Source: Enoplolaimus lenunculus
Taxonomy: Eukaryota > Nematoda > Enoplea > Enoplida > Thoracostomopsidae
Assembly: GCA_030248215.1 (NCBI GenBank)
Contig: JASANG010001564.1
Coordinates: 248,001-312,000 of the forward strand
DNA: 64,000 bases
Reading direction: 5' to 3'
Under the pieces are notes generated by a model that worked only from the letters and a program-made list of their open reading frames with translations, had not been told where the DNA came from and ran no database searches. Positions 32,607 through 44,372 of this stretch are shown here, in pieces. The position numbers were made by a program, and so were the translations under genes. Every line of letters starts with the position of its first letter. Position 1 is the first letter of the stretch.

Positions 32607-32973
32607 CAGGGTTCCAACAAGAACTTAATTTTGCGGAAAGCGGGAACAGGAACAGGAACCGGAATTTGAAAAAATTTTCATTACCGAATTACTGTGGGAC
32701 GTTTAGAAAAAAGCCAAAAAATGGCTAAAACGAATTTGCAAACTTCATTATCAAGTTTTGCGAAAACGCAACAAAAGCAGTTTATTAACAAAATTGAAGT
32801 AAATTGCTAAAACACTCATGTCGAAATAACAATTTTTAAAGACAAAGTTTCCAATGTTTAAATGAATATGGGCATAATTTGCCACAAAGCCGTAAAATTT
32901 TTGGTTCCCGCATCTTTGAATGCATGAACAGGAACAGGAACATAAATTGAAAAAAATTCTGGTTTTACTCTGA
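32607..32973. repeat. Family E element, second copy
   Basis: CAGGGTTCCAACAAGAACTTAATT at the left, then GGAACAGGAACAGGAACC, ACCGAATTACTGTGGGACG and AAAGACAAAGTTTCC in the same order as at 10068-10385. Confidence 0.6.
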
Positions 32974-34164
32974 TATATATTATATACGCATTTTCTCATT
33001 TTATTTCAAAACAACGCGAATGTTGAAAACAAGTGTCCAGAGCATTCTTCGTTTGATGGGCCAGGCACCACCGGTAGCTCTGTACAAATATAAGCCTGAA
33101 ATGGTTCCGAGACCTTAAAGAATTTTTGTTTCTCTGTTGGTTTGTCTGGTTCTCGGTTTTGGTTCTTATAATTAATGGCCATTTTCGCTGACCATAGTGG
33201 CGATTGATAAATGAAATCATTTTAAAGAAAAGTGATTTCTTGGAAAGGGCGTTGTGTTTGTGACACAAAGGTTGGTAGGCCAAAAATAGTTACAGTGTTC
33301 AAGTACTTTGAGCATATTCCGGAATGGGTCCACAGCTGGAACACCAAAATCGTTTTTATCTGACCATTTACATAATATTCCTTATACTAATTTGGCATTT
33401 AGTTTTACGCTGGCTTTACTTTCATGTGTCTATAGGTGTAAATTTGTCTTGGTTAAAAATTCATAGTCATGTTAACGAAACCGCGCTAAAGCCAATCACA
33501 TTTTTCACAAATCATAGCAAATTTTTTTGGTTGTCATCCGAAAGGGTAGGCAGGCGGCCGATGCCCTCTATTTCGCTGGTTGCGCCTGCGCATCTTGGAG
33601 AAACTAACAATTCACAGTAAATATTGTGAATATATTTTCAACAATTGAAGTGTCGCAATTTAAAATAAAAAATTTTGTTTGCAACTGAACGCAGCTGGTA
33701 GCCGCTATGCGTAGCTAGTAAAAATATAGGCAAAATTTAGGAAGATACTAATGTTGAAAAACTGAATAGCGAAATTTCCGGTAGTGTCCTAAAATAGAAA
33801 CAGTCATCGATTTTTTAGGGAAAACGGATATCCAACTGCCCCGTGCCAATGTGATCAAAGATCTTTCCATTATTCATCCTGATAATGGGCTGAAGCATTG
33901 CTTCTTCAGCCGCTTGACCACGCTTATCACTGCGGCATATTTAATCCTTGTTTGACGTCCATCTGACGCAGAAAATTATTATAATACGCTTACGAGCAAA
34001 ACTGTACGCTTTGTCTATAATAGTGATCTGATTAGGGCGATTTTAATCTTCATTTATTTTTTCGCTATAAATACTTTGTTTATGCAATTTGTTCTATACA
34101 TAATTGTTCGTTATTTTTTGTTGGTCTTTGTCTGGTCATAAGTTTTAACCTTTTATTTAATTAA

Positions 34165-34292
34165 CCCTTTATCACATGAATATTTTCTATTTCATCTGAG
34201 ACCTACTTTTATGCTAGGAATCGAACTCCAGTGACTGGTGTGGGAGGCGTTTACCATCAGCACTTAGCTATAGGAGCTTGACGCTCGAGTCC
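34165..34292 (-). repeat. tRNA-derived SINE-like sequence
   Basis: On the minus strand a tRNA-like head (CTCCTATAGCTAAGTGCTGA, then GGAGTTCGATTCC as B box) is followed by CAGATGAAATAGAAAATATT and CATGTGATAAAGGG. The tail block reappears at 38925-38985. Confidence 0.5.
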
Positions 34293-34339
34293 GATGGGGC
34301 CCTCACGTCTTGTGGTAATTAGTACTATGTATACGAGTT

Positions 34340-35300
34340 ACAATTGTTGAGCGAAGCGAAACATCGAGCGAAGCTCGGAGTTTCGCGAAGCGTTTTATGT
34401 TTTGTACTTGGGGGTCGAAAGGTGGATGTCCGTCTGTCCGTCTGTCCGTCCGAAAAGAATCTCAGGAACGGCTGAACCGATTTTGAGAAACTTTTTTTGT
34501 TTGAAAGCCAATTATCCTGGGGTGTTAACCTCGCATTGGGGTTTTAAAATTGCAAGCCGTTGAGTAGCTAAAGGCTAATTTGCATAATTAATTAAGCCTA
34601 AATTAGGACTTTCCACAATATTTCACTAATTATTACAGTTAGAAGCAATCTAATTTTAGCATTAAAGGTTTTTGGGGTGCGAGGAATCTGGGTAGACTGT
34701 TTACAAGCCTCCAAAACCGATACTTGAGCAGCTAGCTAATAGATAATTTGCATATTAGTATAGGTTATAAGCATAAATTAGGACTTTTTACAATGTTTCA
34801 CTAATTATTAGGTTAAAAGCAATATAATTTCAGCACTAAAGGGTTTTTAGGTGCATGGAATTTGAATAAATAGTTTACAAACATCCAAAACCGATAATTG
34901 AATAGTTAGCTAATACCTAATTTGCATATTAGCTTAATTAACAATGCAAAACTATGACTTTTAAATTATTTCAATAATTTTTAGGGTTCACTGAAGGTTT
35001 TTGGGTGCGAGGAATCTGAATAAATTGTTTACAAACATCCAAAACCGATAATTGAATAGTTAGCTAATACCTAATTTGCATATTAGCTTAATTAACAATG
35101 CAAAACTATGACTTTTAAATTATTTCAATAATTTTTAGAGTTCACTGAAGGGTTTTTGGGTGCGAGGAATCTGAGGAAATTGCTTACAAACCTCCAAAAC
35201 CGATAAATTAATAGTTAGCTAATAACTAATTTGCATATTACCTTAATTGCTTACGTGTGTTCGAGTTTCGCTCAATAAATGTAGTCCCACTACGACTGGT
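34340..35300. repeat. Tandem array of roughly 150-170 bp units with a GTCCGTCTGTCC leader
   Basis: A leader with GAGCGAAGCGAAACATCGAG and TGTCCGTCTGTCCGTCTGTC is followed by about four units containing GTTAGCTAATACCTAATTTG, TTTAAATTATTTCAATAATT and TTTTTGGGTGCGAGGAATCT. The last two full units are nearly identical, so they duplicated recently. It ends at GAGTTTCGCTCAATAAATGT, which partly mirrors the leader. The element class is not clear. Confidence 0.75.
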
Positions 35301-35862
35301 TAAACACTGTGCGATATATATTATTTAGCGTATATACACTGCGCTGAGTTGCCCATAGTCAACTCCATGTGAGCAGGGTTTAAGGTGCGATAAAACTTCA
35401 GGCCCAAGGCCTTCGCTTATGCTCAGGTTTACGTTGACGCCTTAGGCTTATGCTCCAATTTACGTTTAGTATTTGTATTGCTTAAGGCAACGACATGATA
35501 TTAAAAATTTATGCTAAGCTTTTCACTCAAGTAATTCTATATTTTGACAATTTTACATAAAATTTTGCTTTGTGATTAATGACTAAAATTGCGTCTGGCT
35601 TCTACTTAGCTTTGCTATAAAAATATCATCCTAATGTTGCTTTCGCTTTGAGCCTTGGACAAATAAAAATTTTGTACTGAAATTTATACAAAAAAATGCG
35701 CCAGGCGTTTTACTCACTTCAGTCGCGAGGTTATTCAGCTAATTTTTTTCTTTGAAATTTATATTAAAACACGTAAATAAGTTTGTAATATTTTTAAATT
35801 GGTCATTGAAAATTAGACAGTTTCCAAGCTCATAACGCGTGAAAACAAATCACAGCCAACAA

Positions 35863-35869
35863 TATATAA
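35863..35869 (+). promoter_or_regulatory. Candidate TATA box of the Cys-rich secreted protein gene
   Basis: TATATAA is 62 bp before the ATG at 35931, leaving room for a short 5' UTR. An octamer ATTTGCAT lies at 35922-35929, directly before the start codon. AT-rich context weakens both. Confidence 0.35.
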
Positions 35870-35930
35870 TACTTAATTTACAACATTTTGTCAACCATAA
35901 CTTGGTTTTGCAACTTAAACTATTTGCATC

Positions 35931-38119
35931 ATGAGTTATATTCGTTCGAATTTATTTGCAATTTCAGTAATTTTTGCTACAATTTTAGTTCATCCAAGTG
36001 TTGCAGGTAAGAATTTAAGAATTTAAAATTACACAAAAAGTGGTAAATGCCGATTGCTAGGTAGCGATCGGATTTCAAGTACTTAAGCGATTAGGATAGA
36101 CTGAGTTTGAAATTTTGTACTTTCCAGCCATGGTCACAAAAAATTGCAGTTGCTTTCAACAAAATGATTTTCAGGTTTTATGCTGACATTAACTTTCGAA
36201 ACAAATCCAAAAAGCTTCTGGTATTACTTTAGACATTTTTTGTTAAGTTCTTATCAGCAGAGCAAACTATATTCACAAAAGTGTATAGGGCTGGAGCAGC
36301 CATCGGTCATACTCCACATTTGGGGGCCAACCCTAAAGGACCCCCTACCATAAGCAATTGAAACAAAAACCAACGGAGGTTCTGAAATACTTACGTCTGT
36401 ACCTTTTCGTGATTTTGGCCAATGTAAAGAACAGGGGCGGAACAGTATTATAAGCATATTCCTAAGCCTAAGCCTAAGCCTAGCAAAAAAAATTAGCCAA
36501 AAGCTTAAGCTTACTCTATGCTAGTCCTACAGAAAAACGTTCCGTCCCTGAACTTTACATGGGTCAAAAATGTCTGGGGCTGGAGCAGCCACCGCCCATA
36601 CTCCCCGTTTAGGGGCCAACCTAAAGGGCCCCCTACCATAAGCAATTGAAACAAAAAACCACTGGAGGTTTGAAATACGTCTAGTTCGTGCGTGCTTCGC
36701 TCGCGAGTTTTTTTCACTATTGTACGTTTTCGTGATGTTTTTGCGACTTCAGAGTTCAGACACTTTACAGACCTTAAAATAGTAACCAAGTATAAAAACA
36801 GATTTAAGTGCGGTGTGCACTGTGCTTTTTCTCGTTGCTACAGCGTATGAAGAATGTATTAATTTTTGCCTAATCAAAATATGTGCTGTTTAGCAGCTTT
36901 AACAGAAAATGCTTAAAAAATTTCGGCGAAGTATGATTGATTCATCTTAAAGATGGGTTCGCCGCCAAAATCCACAATTTTGCAAGTTTTGCTGAAATTG
37001 TTACGTTTGGGAGAATGGCCTCACAGCTACACACGAGTCTGAACTTGGCAGCCCCGAAACAAACGCCAAAAAATCTTAAATCTCCTTTTCGTTGAGTATC
37101 CAGCATAGAGTTAAGAATCCTGGACCCGACTCTGTGTTGGACGCTCCGCCGTGGAATTAGGAATCATGGATCCGTTTTTGTATTGGGGTTCGCCGCCCTG
37201 GAGTTTGTACGCAGCTCCCAGCCGTGTCTGCTCCGGCACTAAAAATGTCTTAAATGCTTTCCGGGTAAACTCAAAAAACGTTTTGCCGTATGACTTCAGG
37301 AATATCATGTTCAGCTCTCAACGTCAAAAATCTTGGATGCTTTTGTGGAACTGACAATTCTGTCTGCCATCGGTCACAGTGCAATTTGTACTGTGATTCA
37401 GGGTTGAAATGCAGTGGCAGCAATGTTTATTGTGATTATCCGATGTTATGCAATAAGCAACTTCATGCGTGTTCGTGTGTTGCGGCAAATATTCCATTTT
37501 CGGGGTCGACGGGATGTTGCTCAGGTAAAAAAAACTTGCTGAAGTGATATTTTTTAGTTGGACTTGTTAAGGATGGCGTATGCCAGACGGTGCCGTACGG
37601 GGACGCAAGTGAAAAAATTTGTTTACACATTTGTATGCGATGTCGCATGGCCCATTTTGTGCGCTGACGTACGGCGTTGACGCTGAAACTCACTGAACGG
37701 CATTAAAATAATTAAAGTATAGAACCATACCAATAAATGAGCTAGAAGGCGACTAAGAGGACCGAAACTTATTTAAGTTTTGGAAAAAATTTATCTCGCT
37801 GATGCTAATTCGTTTGCTGAAAGTATTGGCTTAAAGTAAAAGTTTAAAATGAAAACATACATGTTCTTAAATTTTAATACTGAATTCTCAAACTTTAGGA
37901 TTCCTTCCAGCTGGCGGAAAATGTCACCAACCGCTGCTATGCATCAAAGATATACAGTGTCTGCGATTTGATTCCGATAAACATGTCGTATACTGCGACA
38001 GATGTGTCTCAGGCAAATGCGTGCCAAACAACGGCCCAAATTGCGGGCTTGACGGCGCAGTGCTTGCCGTTCGGCTGGAAAACTTTATTCAACTCAATGC
38101 ATCGTTTTATGATAATTAG
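35931..38119 (+). CDS. Small secreted Cys-rich protein (3 exons, 173 aa), family not recognised
   Basis: Exons 35931-36006, 37300-37524 and 37899-38119 join with both introns in phase 1; donors GCAG|GTAAGA and TCAG|GTAAAA, acceptors CTTCAG|GA and CTTTAG|GA. Exon 1 encodes a signal peptide of about 25 residues (MSYIRSNLFAISVIFATILV, then HPSVA) with likely cleavage after SVA. Exon 2 (75 codons) has 13 cysteines in patterns such as GCFCG, CHRSQCNLYCDSGLKC and ACSCVAA. Exon 3 has seven more (KCHQPLLC, YCDRCVSGKCVPNNGPNC) and ends with an acidic-hydrophobic tail. Twenty cysteines, an even number, suit ten disulfides. Phase-1 modular exons are typical of extracellular domains. The spacing recalls small EGF- or granulin-like knottin repeats, but I cannot assign a family. 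Intron 1 is filled with repeats. Confidence 0.75.
36288..36430. repeat. Family I element, left part
   Basis: GGGCTGGAGCAGCC, CATACTCC, GGGGCCAACCCTAAAGG and CATAAGCAATTGAAACAAAA match the copy at 36576. It lies in intron 1 of the Cys-rich gene. Confidence 0.7.
36431..36550. repeat. Family B element between two family I copies
   Basis: ACAGGGGCGGAACAGTATTA at the left and ACGTTCCGTCCCTG at the right, with CCTAAGCCTAAGCCTAAGCC inside. It separates two similar family I pieces. Confidence 0.75.
36576..36760. repeat. Family I element, second copy
   Basis: GGGCTGGAGCAGCCACCGCC through AAGCAATTGAAACAAAAA and a CGTGCTTCGCTCGCGAG stretch. Nearly the same as 36288-36430 over its first 100 bp. Confidence 0.7.
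37573..37685. repeat. Family H element
   Basis: GACGGTGCCGTACGGGGACG, GCGATGTCGCATGGC and CTGACGTACGGCGTTGACG resemble 40606-40740. Located in intron 2 of the Cys-rich gene. Confidence 0.5.
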
Positions 38120-38867
38120 AAAAATGTTCGAGAAGTCCTAATTGTCAACTGTTGGATAAATGGTTTTTGTGATTTTCTACACTCCAAAAAAATTGTCTCA
38201 CCAGAAATGTCGTCATAACTCATAGGTCAAAGGTGTATGCACTTTTTGTTTTGCAGTGGCGTACCGTAAAATTCTGATAAGAAGGGTCATCACATCCAGG
38301 TCCGTGTGTAGAGCCATCCGCCCCCCCCCAAAACCAAACAAAAAACAAACCCTTTAGCAGTGATAGATCTAGAAGTTTTAGGGGGTATATTCGATGTTGG
38401 CCTAACTCCTCGATTTAGCCCGAGAAAAAATTCCGAGTTCTCTTTCAGGCCGTCTAAATTTCTGCGTTCTGAGTAACGTATACCAGGGCGAATTGTCCGC
38501 AACATAAGCACAGTGTGAAGGAAGTATCGCGAGAGAAGCGAGCGAAAAGCGAGACACTATTGTCTTTACCTACAGTTCAAACCTTCACTTTGAAGTCAGC
38601 ATGGACCATGTTTTATATATGTGAAATATTTCTAGGCATTAGATGTCATAACAGTGAGCGTGGGAACGGGAAGCCAGATGCAATTTAGTACGTAATTTAA
38701 ATTATAACGCACTAACTCTGCCTAGTGGTGGCCTCGGCGCTTCATCTCTCCCTGTGGGTACACTCCATTCGTTTTGAATAGTGTTTAATAAACTTTCTGA
38801 AGGTGGTACAGTTGCATCTGGTTGGAGACCTCAGTGCCTTCGGTCCTAGCTAACCCAGCAGCGACTA

Positions 38868-39040
38868 AAAAGTAAAGTCAGACTGTCAGACGCCGAAGTG
38901 AACTTATTTCAATTGCTATGTTGTAATCCTTTTCCACATGAAAATTTCCAATTTCATCTGAAGATCTATTAACTTCAAGCTCTGAGATTTGAACACGGCA
39001 TTCCGAGATAGAAAGCGTTCGCTCATATCGTTTGAGTAGA
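38868..39040 (-). repeat. SINE-like sequence
   Basis: CCACATGAAAATTTCCAATT and TCATCTGAAGATCTATTAAC correspond to the tail of the SINE-like piece at 34165, and a degenerate B-box-like TGAGATTTGAACACGGC follows. Confidence 0.35.
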
Positions 39041-39263
39041 ATTGTTCATAGTATACTTTATGCGAGAAATGGTCGATTACCGTTACGAACAACAAAACTT
39101 TGATTATCTAATTTATACGTTTAGAGTATTTAGACAGTCAAGTTCAATTACTTTATGTTTCTAAACATCCACTGCTCTGGTGTGAGCTAAATTTCACGGT
39201 ACTTTGTACCAGGACACATTCAAAATCTCGACTCATGTAAATATCGATGCCCCATGTATGGAA

Positions 39264-39389
39264 CAGGGCCGAAACGTTTTCCGGCAGGGCTGTAATAGTG
39301 TCAAGGTAAGGTTTAGAGTAACTTTTCTCTTAGGTTTAAGTTTAGGCTCATGCTTAACAGTATGATTATACTACTCTTACGTCCCTGTT
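39264..39389. repeat. Family B element, diverged
   Basis: AACAGGGCCGAAACG at the left and ACGTCCCTGTTC at the right, with TTAGGTTTAAGTTTAGGC inside. Confidence 0.55.
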
Positions 39390-39967
39390 CTATATGTATT
39401 GGCCCCAGTCTCCAGTAGCGGATTTAGCTGTGGGCTCAGCAATCTCGCACTCAGTTTTCAACCCTAATTTTTTCAAATTATTTGAAGCTGTGTTATACCT
39501 ATAAAATTATATCTTTTTCAAAATTCATAACCATAAAGTTTCATGATAGCCTTTCGGGTAGAGTGAGTTGTAGAATTATCAAAAGTTTTGCCATTATAAA
39601 GTTTTATTTTTTCAAAACTATACAACGAAACAACAAACTTCGTATCTGTCGAGAGAAATCCGTTTTCAATATTGAAAATAACGAGAAATATAGATAAGTA
39701 GAAGTACAAACTTTCATAGCAAGCGCACGCATTTAGGATTGGTAAGTATATCTCTCGCTCAAATGTCCGGAGACGAGAACACGATAAATGCTTTTTCAGG
39801 TTCCAGAACCCGCTAGATTCTGGAGTCTAAACTGCATTTTTTCGGTCATTGCGCTAAGTCATAAAAAACTTTTAAAGATGAGGTTGTAATCTCTCAAAAT
39901 AGAATAATGACTACGCCCCTAAACGAGTATTACTTAAAACGTTGCAAATCTTGGCCTAAGTATAGAA

Positions 39968-40102
39968 CAGGGCCGGAACTCTAGAATGCGGATATTCCTA
40001 AACCTTAGCGTTAGAATTAGCTTACGCCTAAGCTAAGTAAAAAATTAGTCTAAAGTTTAAGCTTAGTTTATTGCAGTCGTGCAGAAAAACGTTTCTCCAC
40101 TG
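39968..40102. repeat. Family B element
   Basis: CAGGGCCGGAACTC at the left, AAAAAATTAGTCTAAAG-type centre, ACGTTTCTCCACTG at the right. Confidence 0.65.
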
Positions 40103-40605
40103 ATCTTTACATAGGCCCAAGTTTTCAGTAAGGAGAAGCAATGAGTACAACTGAAATACTGGTTTCTTTAGGATAGTATGTTATTCTACACTCTCAGTGT
40201 CCGTATGAAAGCCAGCAATTTTTTTACCAGATTTAAAAGGTTTATTCTTGACATTTTGTTTTGAGGGTTGTAACGTTACTGAAATAGACTACTTTTTAAA
40301 CTCCGACCATTTTTGGGCGAATGTTGGCCTGGCTTTCACTTAACAGAAAAATCGCGATGAAAATATGAAATCTGCAGATTTCAACCGCGATGAAAATATT
40401 AAATCTGCGAATTTCGTATCAGTTTTTAAAATTTCAGTGAAGCTATTCAAATTAAGCTGTCAAATAACGCCAGTCAACATGTATGATGGCAAACACTGAA
40501 ATATTCGGCTTACATCTAATAATACTTATACTACCTAATTTCCTCCACCCATGTATAGCTGTGGACCGGACCATTTTTCCGTGAGAGTGCAATAGAGTAA
40601 TCTTA

Positions 40606-40740
40606 AGGGTGCCGCGATACTTTTTGACGACGTCCGGTGCCGTGCGTAACCGTGCGGTGTCGTAGGCATGTGACTCGCGTACGATATCGCATGGTGACGG
40701 ACGGCGACGTGCGGTGCCGCACGACAGGCATTGCGCCACT
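40606..40740. repeat. Family H element
   Basis: GGGTGCCGCGATACTTTTTG at the left, GACGTCCGGTGCCGTGCGTA and CGTACGATATCGCATGGTGA internally, GCATTGCGCCACTG at the right. Strongly CpG-rich in an AT-rich region. Confidence 0.55.
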
Positions 40741-41243
40741 GTTAACTTTAGAATATTTTTTGCTTAGGCTTAGGCTTTTATCCTAACAGCGAAACTTAGA
40801 CTTAAGCTTATGAATACGCTTCGATACAGAATTTTAGTTTGGAACCCACCCGGTAATAGGCGCTGCTGGACGAGGAAAATCCAGTCTGCTTACGTTGTAA
40901 GTATAACAGACCATTGGCCCACAGATCCAAATTCACAACCACGCAAACACTTGAATGAAATTTATTTTTATATCTACTTACGCAGTTCAATAAGTAACAC
41001 AATAATGAACAATGTGTTGAAATTTCAAAACATAATCGTATAAAAAATTTCAGAGCTACAGTAATGATTTTAGATTAAAAGTTTCGGTAAACAAGATTTT
41101 TTACGATATTAAAAATTCCACAAAAATAAAATCCCATGTATAGAACAGGTTTTGAACAAAAGCCGCTGGTCTTAGCCCTATGCTTACACTTAGATACACG
41201 ACGACGTTCACCTTAGTCCTTTGATCTAAAATTAACGATTAGG

Positions 41244-41437
41244 CAGGGCCGGAGCAGCCACCCCATACCCCCCATTTGGAGGGCACCCATCCCTAAAGGT
41301 GCTCCCACCCTAACCGGTTGAAACAATAACTGCTCAAGTTTTCAAACGCATCTGGCTTCTCGCTCGCTTCGCTCGTGAGTTTGGGGCCCCCATCCTGGAA
41401 TTTGTTGGGAGCCCCCACCCGTGCCTGCTCCAGCACT
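41244..41437. repeat. Family I element, complete
   Basis: CAGGGCCGGAGCAGCC at the left and CTGCTCCAGCACTG at the right are imperfect inverted ends; inside are GGTTGAAACAATAACTG and CTCGCTCGCTTCGCTCG. Confidence 0.65.
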
Positions 41438-42045
41438 GCGATTAGGCTTAGGTTTAGATTTTTGTCTGGTGTTCGGGACTTTTTCTATACATGGGTCAAC
41501 TTGTAAATCATCTGTGAAAAATACCAAGTTTTACGTTAGTTACGGTAACTTGAGATTCTTGGGCTAAACAGAAATTGATTTTTATGGCCCAGCCACCCAA
41601 TACTCCACTTTAGGCGCAGAAGCAACTTTACAGAGTCCTAAACATGAATGTTAAAAAAGACAATATCTGCAAACAAACGCAAGAAGAGGCGTTGCCAAAA
41701 TTTCGTTTTGGGAACACGTATTGTTTAAAATCAGATACGTTTTTAAGTCAGTATAACAAACAAAATGTGGTCTACACAGAGGCAGGTGGGGTTGCCCCTT
41801 TTTGCATACATTCCTCAAATACATATAAATTAAAACAATTATACTCACACGAACATATTTTATAGAAATCTACACACAGGTTGGTCGGCAAGATATGTAA
41901 TTAAACATTAAAAAGTTACAGTCAAGAGATACTGCGTACAATATTGTCATACTGAAAATTTTATAAAAAAACAACAGCAACAACAATAACCAGACAGGTT
42001 GACCCCAAAAATTGGCTAAGTCAAAAATTGTTCTCTGCACAACAA

Positions 42046-42204
42046 GCCGGTATCGAGCTGAACTTGCTAGGACGGCTGGAAAATTTCTAGGAGGAACATA
42101 CAAGGATTTGCGATGATTTACAAACAAGTTTAATACTTTTTAGGGGAGCGAAATTTTTCCAGGGTGGGACGAGTCATTCTGGCTCCCGTGTGGCTATGGG
42201 CCCG
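42046..42204. repeat. Family A element
   Basis: GCCGGTATCGAGCTGAACTT at the left, GGAACATACAAGGATTTGCG, ATTTTTCCAGGGTGGG, right end GTGTGGCTATGGGCCC. Confidence 0.7.
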
Positions 42205-42751
42205 CTGCACAAAAACCATTAACCCAATTACAGTACGAGACTGTCTTGAATGGATCCGTGATACTTGGACTTGAAAAAATTATTTGAGTTAATATCACTG
42301 TGAAAGCCAGCAAAAAGCCATCGGCTGGTTTTGAAACAATTATTCGGTCTTTAAACAAATTAGCAATGACAGTTCGATTCGCACACGACTTAAATGCTCT
42401 GAACACAAAAAATAATTTGTTAGAAATTACTATGGAAATGATAAATAGGCCTAATTTGGGTATCAACCGTTATATTCTTCAGACAATTCAAAGGAATACA
42501 CCACACACGTCGCTGAAATGCTATGTTTTATAGCACAACCAAATTTATTTTTTAGTTTTGCATTTCTTTATTTTCTACTAATTTTTACAGTTTTCGGTCT
42601 ATTTTTGCTATTTTCCACTACCCATGCGACTTTGCGCAATGCTCACAACATGCAGCGAATATGTAAAAAACCTGTGTGCAAATGTTCTAATTATAAAACG
42701 ACCACATTCGCTGTGAATATTGTAAACACAGTATGTTGGAAACTTGCCTAA

Positions 42752-42792
42752 AATACGTATGTGGGGTATTCCAGCTTTAATTATATAGATAA
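42752..42792. repeat. 40 bp dispersed word, copy 1
   Basis: AAAATACGTATGTGGGG followed by TTCCAGCTTTAATTATATAG matches 62608-62648 with few changes; probably the conserved end of another repeat. Confidence 0.5.
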
Positions 42793-43091
42793 GCAAACAC
42801 TCAAGGTAATTACACTGGCAAGAAGTCAAAAATGGCCAAAATATATCTGGCAAGCAATGTTTATTCACAACCATCCATTAGGTAATGTGATCCGCAAGCA
42901 TTGTGAGCATAACGTGTAGGGTTGGGCTAACCGCCCATCACAAATTAAGTTTAAAACAACACGCGGCGACGTCCTGCGTGCGCGGCGAATATAGCGCAAC
43001 TTAAACAACGCAACGAACCTCAAACGAAAGAAATTTGACCGATGTAATCAGAGGAGGTCATCAGAAGCTCAAATATGTTGGTAGGCTCATT

Positions 43092-43382
43092 AAAGCGCTA
43101 TTCACACGTGCAAGTTTTTGCCGCAGAAACTCACACGTCCAACTTGCATGCGCAGATTTGGTCACAAAGCAGCTTTGAAGTTCTTGCAGCTGTAAATAAT
43201 TAACTGGAATTCACGCCATTCAATTTAATTTATGATGAATATACGCCAAGGATCAATCCATATGTATGAATAGCATTGCAAATGGAATTAATAATTTACC
43301 GACATTGGCCGAACTGATAATTTAACGATTACAATTGCGAAGAGTCCTCGCTGCAAAATCTTGCAAGTGTGAATAGGGCTTT
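43092..43382. repeat. Inverted-repeat element with CTATTCACACGTGCAAG ends
   Basis: AAGCGCTATTCACACGTGCA at the left is mirrored by TTGCAAGTGTGAATAGGGCT at the right, about 22 bp with two mismatches, around 290 bp without coding capacity. A related CGTGTGAACAGGGCTTAAAT lies near 28828. Confidence 0.75.
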
Positions 43383-43999
43383 ATTTAAAGATGCTGGTGT
43401 TGCAAACATTACAATCATTTTGGCTTGTGTACATATTAAAGTTTATTTGTTAGCTGCATCATTCTTATTGCTTAATATTAACGTGGCTAATCCTGGGCTA
43501 ATCCTAAAAGAATTTTGTACTTAGTTGATCTTAAAATCAGAATATTTTTTAAATCTTACAATCCTCAGCTAAAAACGCATGCACGATGACTTCTGTACAT
43601 ATTTCCCACCCAGGTTTATATTTTGGAAAAGTCTTACCTCTGACTAAGCCTAAACCGCTGCCTAAAGCCTTCACCTAAATCTGAACCAGAATCTTGTCTT
43701 TTAAACTTTTGCCTAAACCATATCTGAGCCTAAGCCTAACCTTAGCTAAATCTAAAATATGGGAGCGACTGCGCAACATATGAGAGCAGAGATCTGGTCG
43801 CTTTGGTAGCGGCAGCCAACGAAATTTTTCTGAATATTAAAATTTTTCAAAAAATTTCCAATCATAAAACAATTAACATAACGTAAAGCGATACAAAATA
43901 AACATTTTAAAAAAGACAAAGTAAATGAGATTGAAACCGTTAATGACAAGAGTATCATCGAATGAGAAATGCGTTGAAACTTCGGTTGAAAATCTGGGC

Positions 44000-44372
44000 C
44001 AGTATTCTCAAATGTGTGTAGCATCTAATATCACCACCGGTTACTGATAAACAGTTGCGTTCCGAGTGACCAGGAATATGATCGGTTTTTGGAACGTGGT
44101 CCGGTCATAGATAATACCAAATAGGTTTGCAAATACAGCTATGCTAACTGTCTTTGGTCCGGACAGCTATGTTTCCGCAGATCGTTTAAGTTATCCGCTC
44201 ATAGCCCGACCCCGGAAGACGACCTTTGATTCTGGCACGTTCTCCGCATTTCATTGATCGCAGTTATGTGTAGAGTTTGAAGGCACGCAGTTGTTGCAAT
44301 TCGGTTTAAAAAATCTCCATTTTACTACCCAGGGAGTCGCTATGTGCTGCATACATATTTTGAGAATACTGG
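44000..44372. repeat. Family D inverted-repeat element, 373 bp
   Basis: CAGTATTCTCAAATGTGTGT at the left is mirrored by ACATATTTTGAGAATACTGG at the right. Other single ends lie near 4950, 31072 and 52890. Confidence 0.7.

Larger units (their letters stand above)
24939..35862. other. Intergenic region upstream of the coiled-coil gene
   Basis: About 11 kb without a supported gene. It would include the promoter and any 5' UTR exons of the minus-strand gene, which I cannot place. Family B (25200), A (25957, 30058), F (28398), E (32607), a SINE-like piece (34165) and the tandem array at 34340-35300 occupy much of it; the rest is AT-rich with no clear structure. One Cys-rich open frame is listed separately at 32350-32562. 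Confidence 0.5.

Noticed and set aside
33324-33620. 98-residue plus-strand hydrophobic frame
   Set aside because: T-rich composition explains the hydrophobicity; there is no supporting signal or exon context.
42518-42751. 77-residue frame with a hydrophobic N-terminus and a few cysteines
   Set aside because: The hydrophobic part comes from T-rich DNA and the end runs into a dispersed repeat word.
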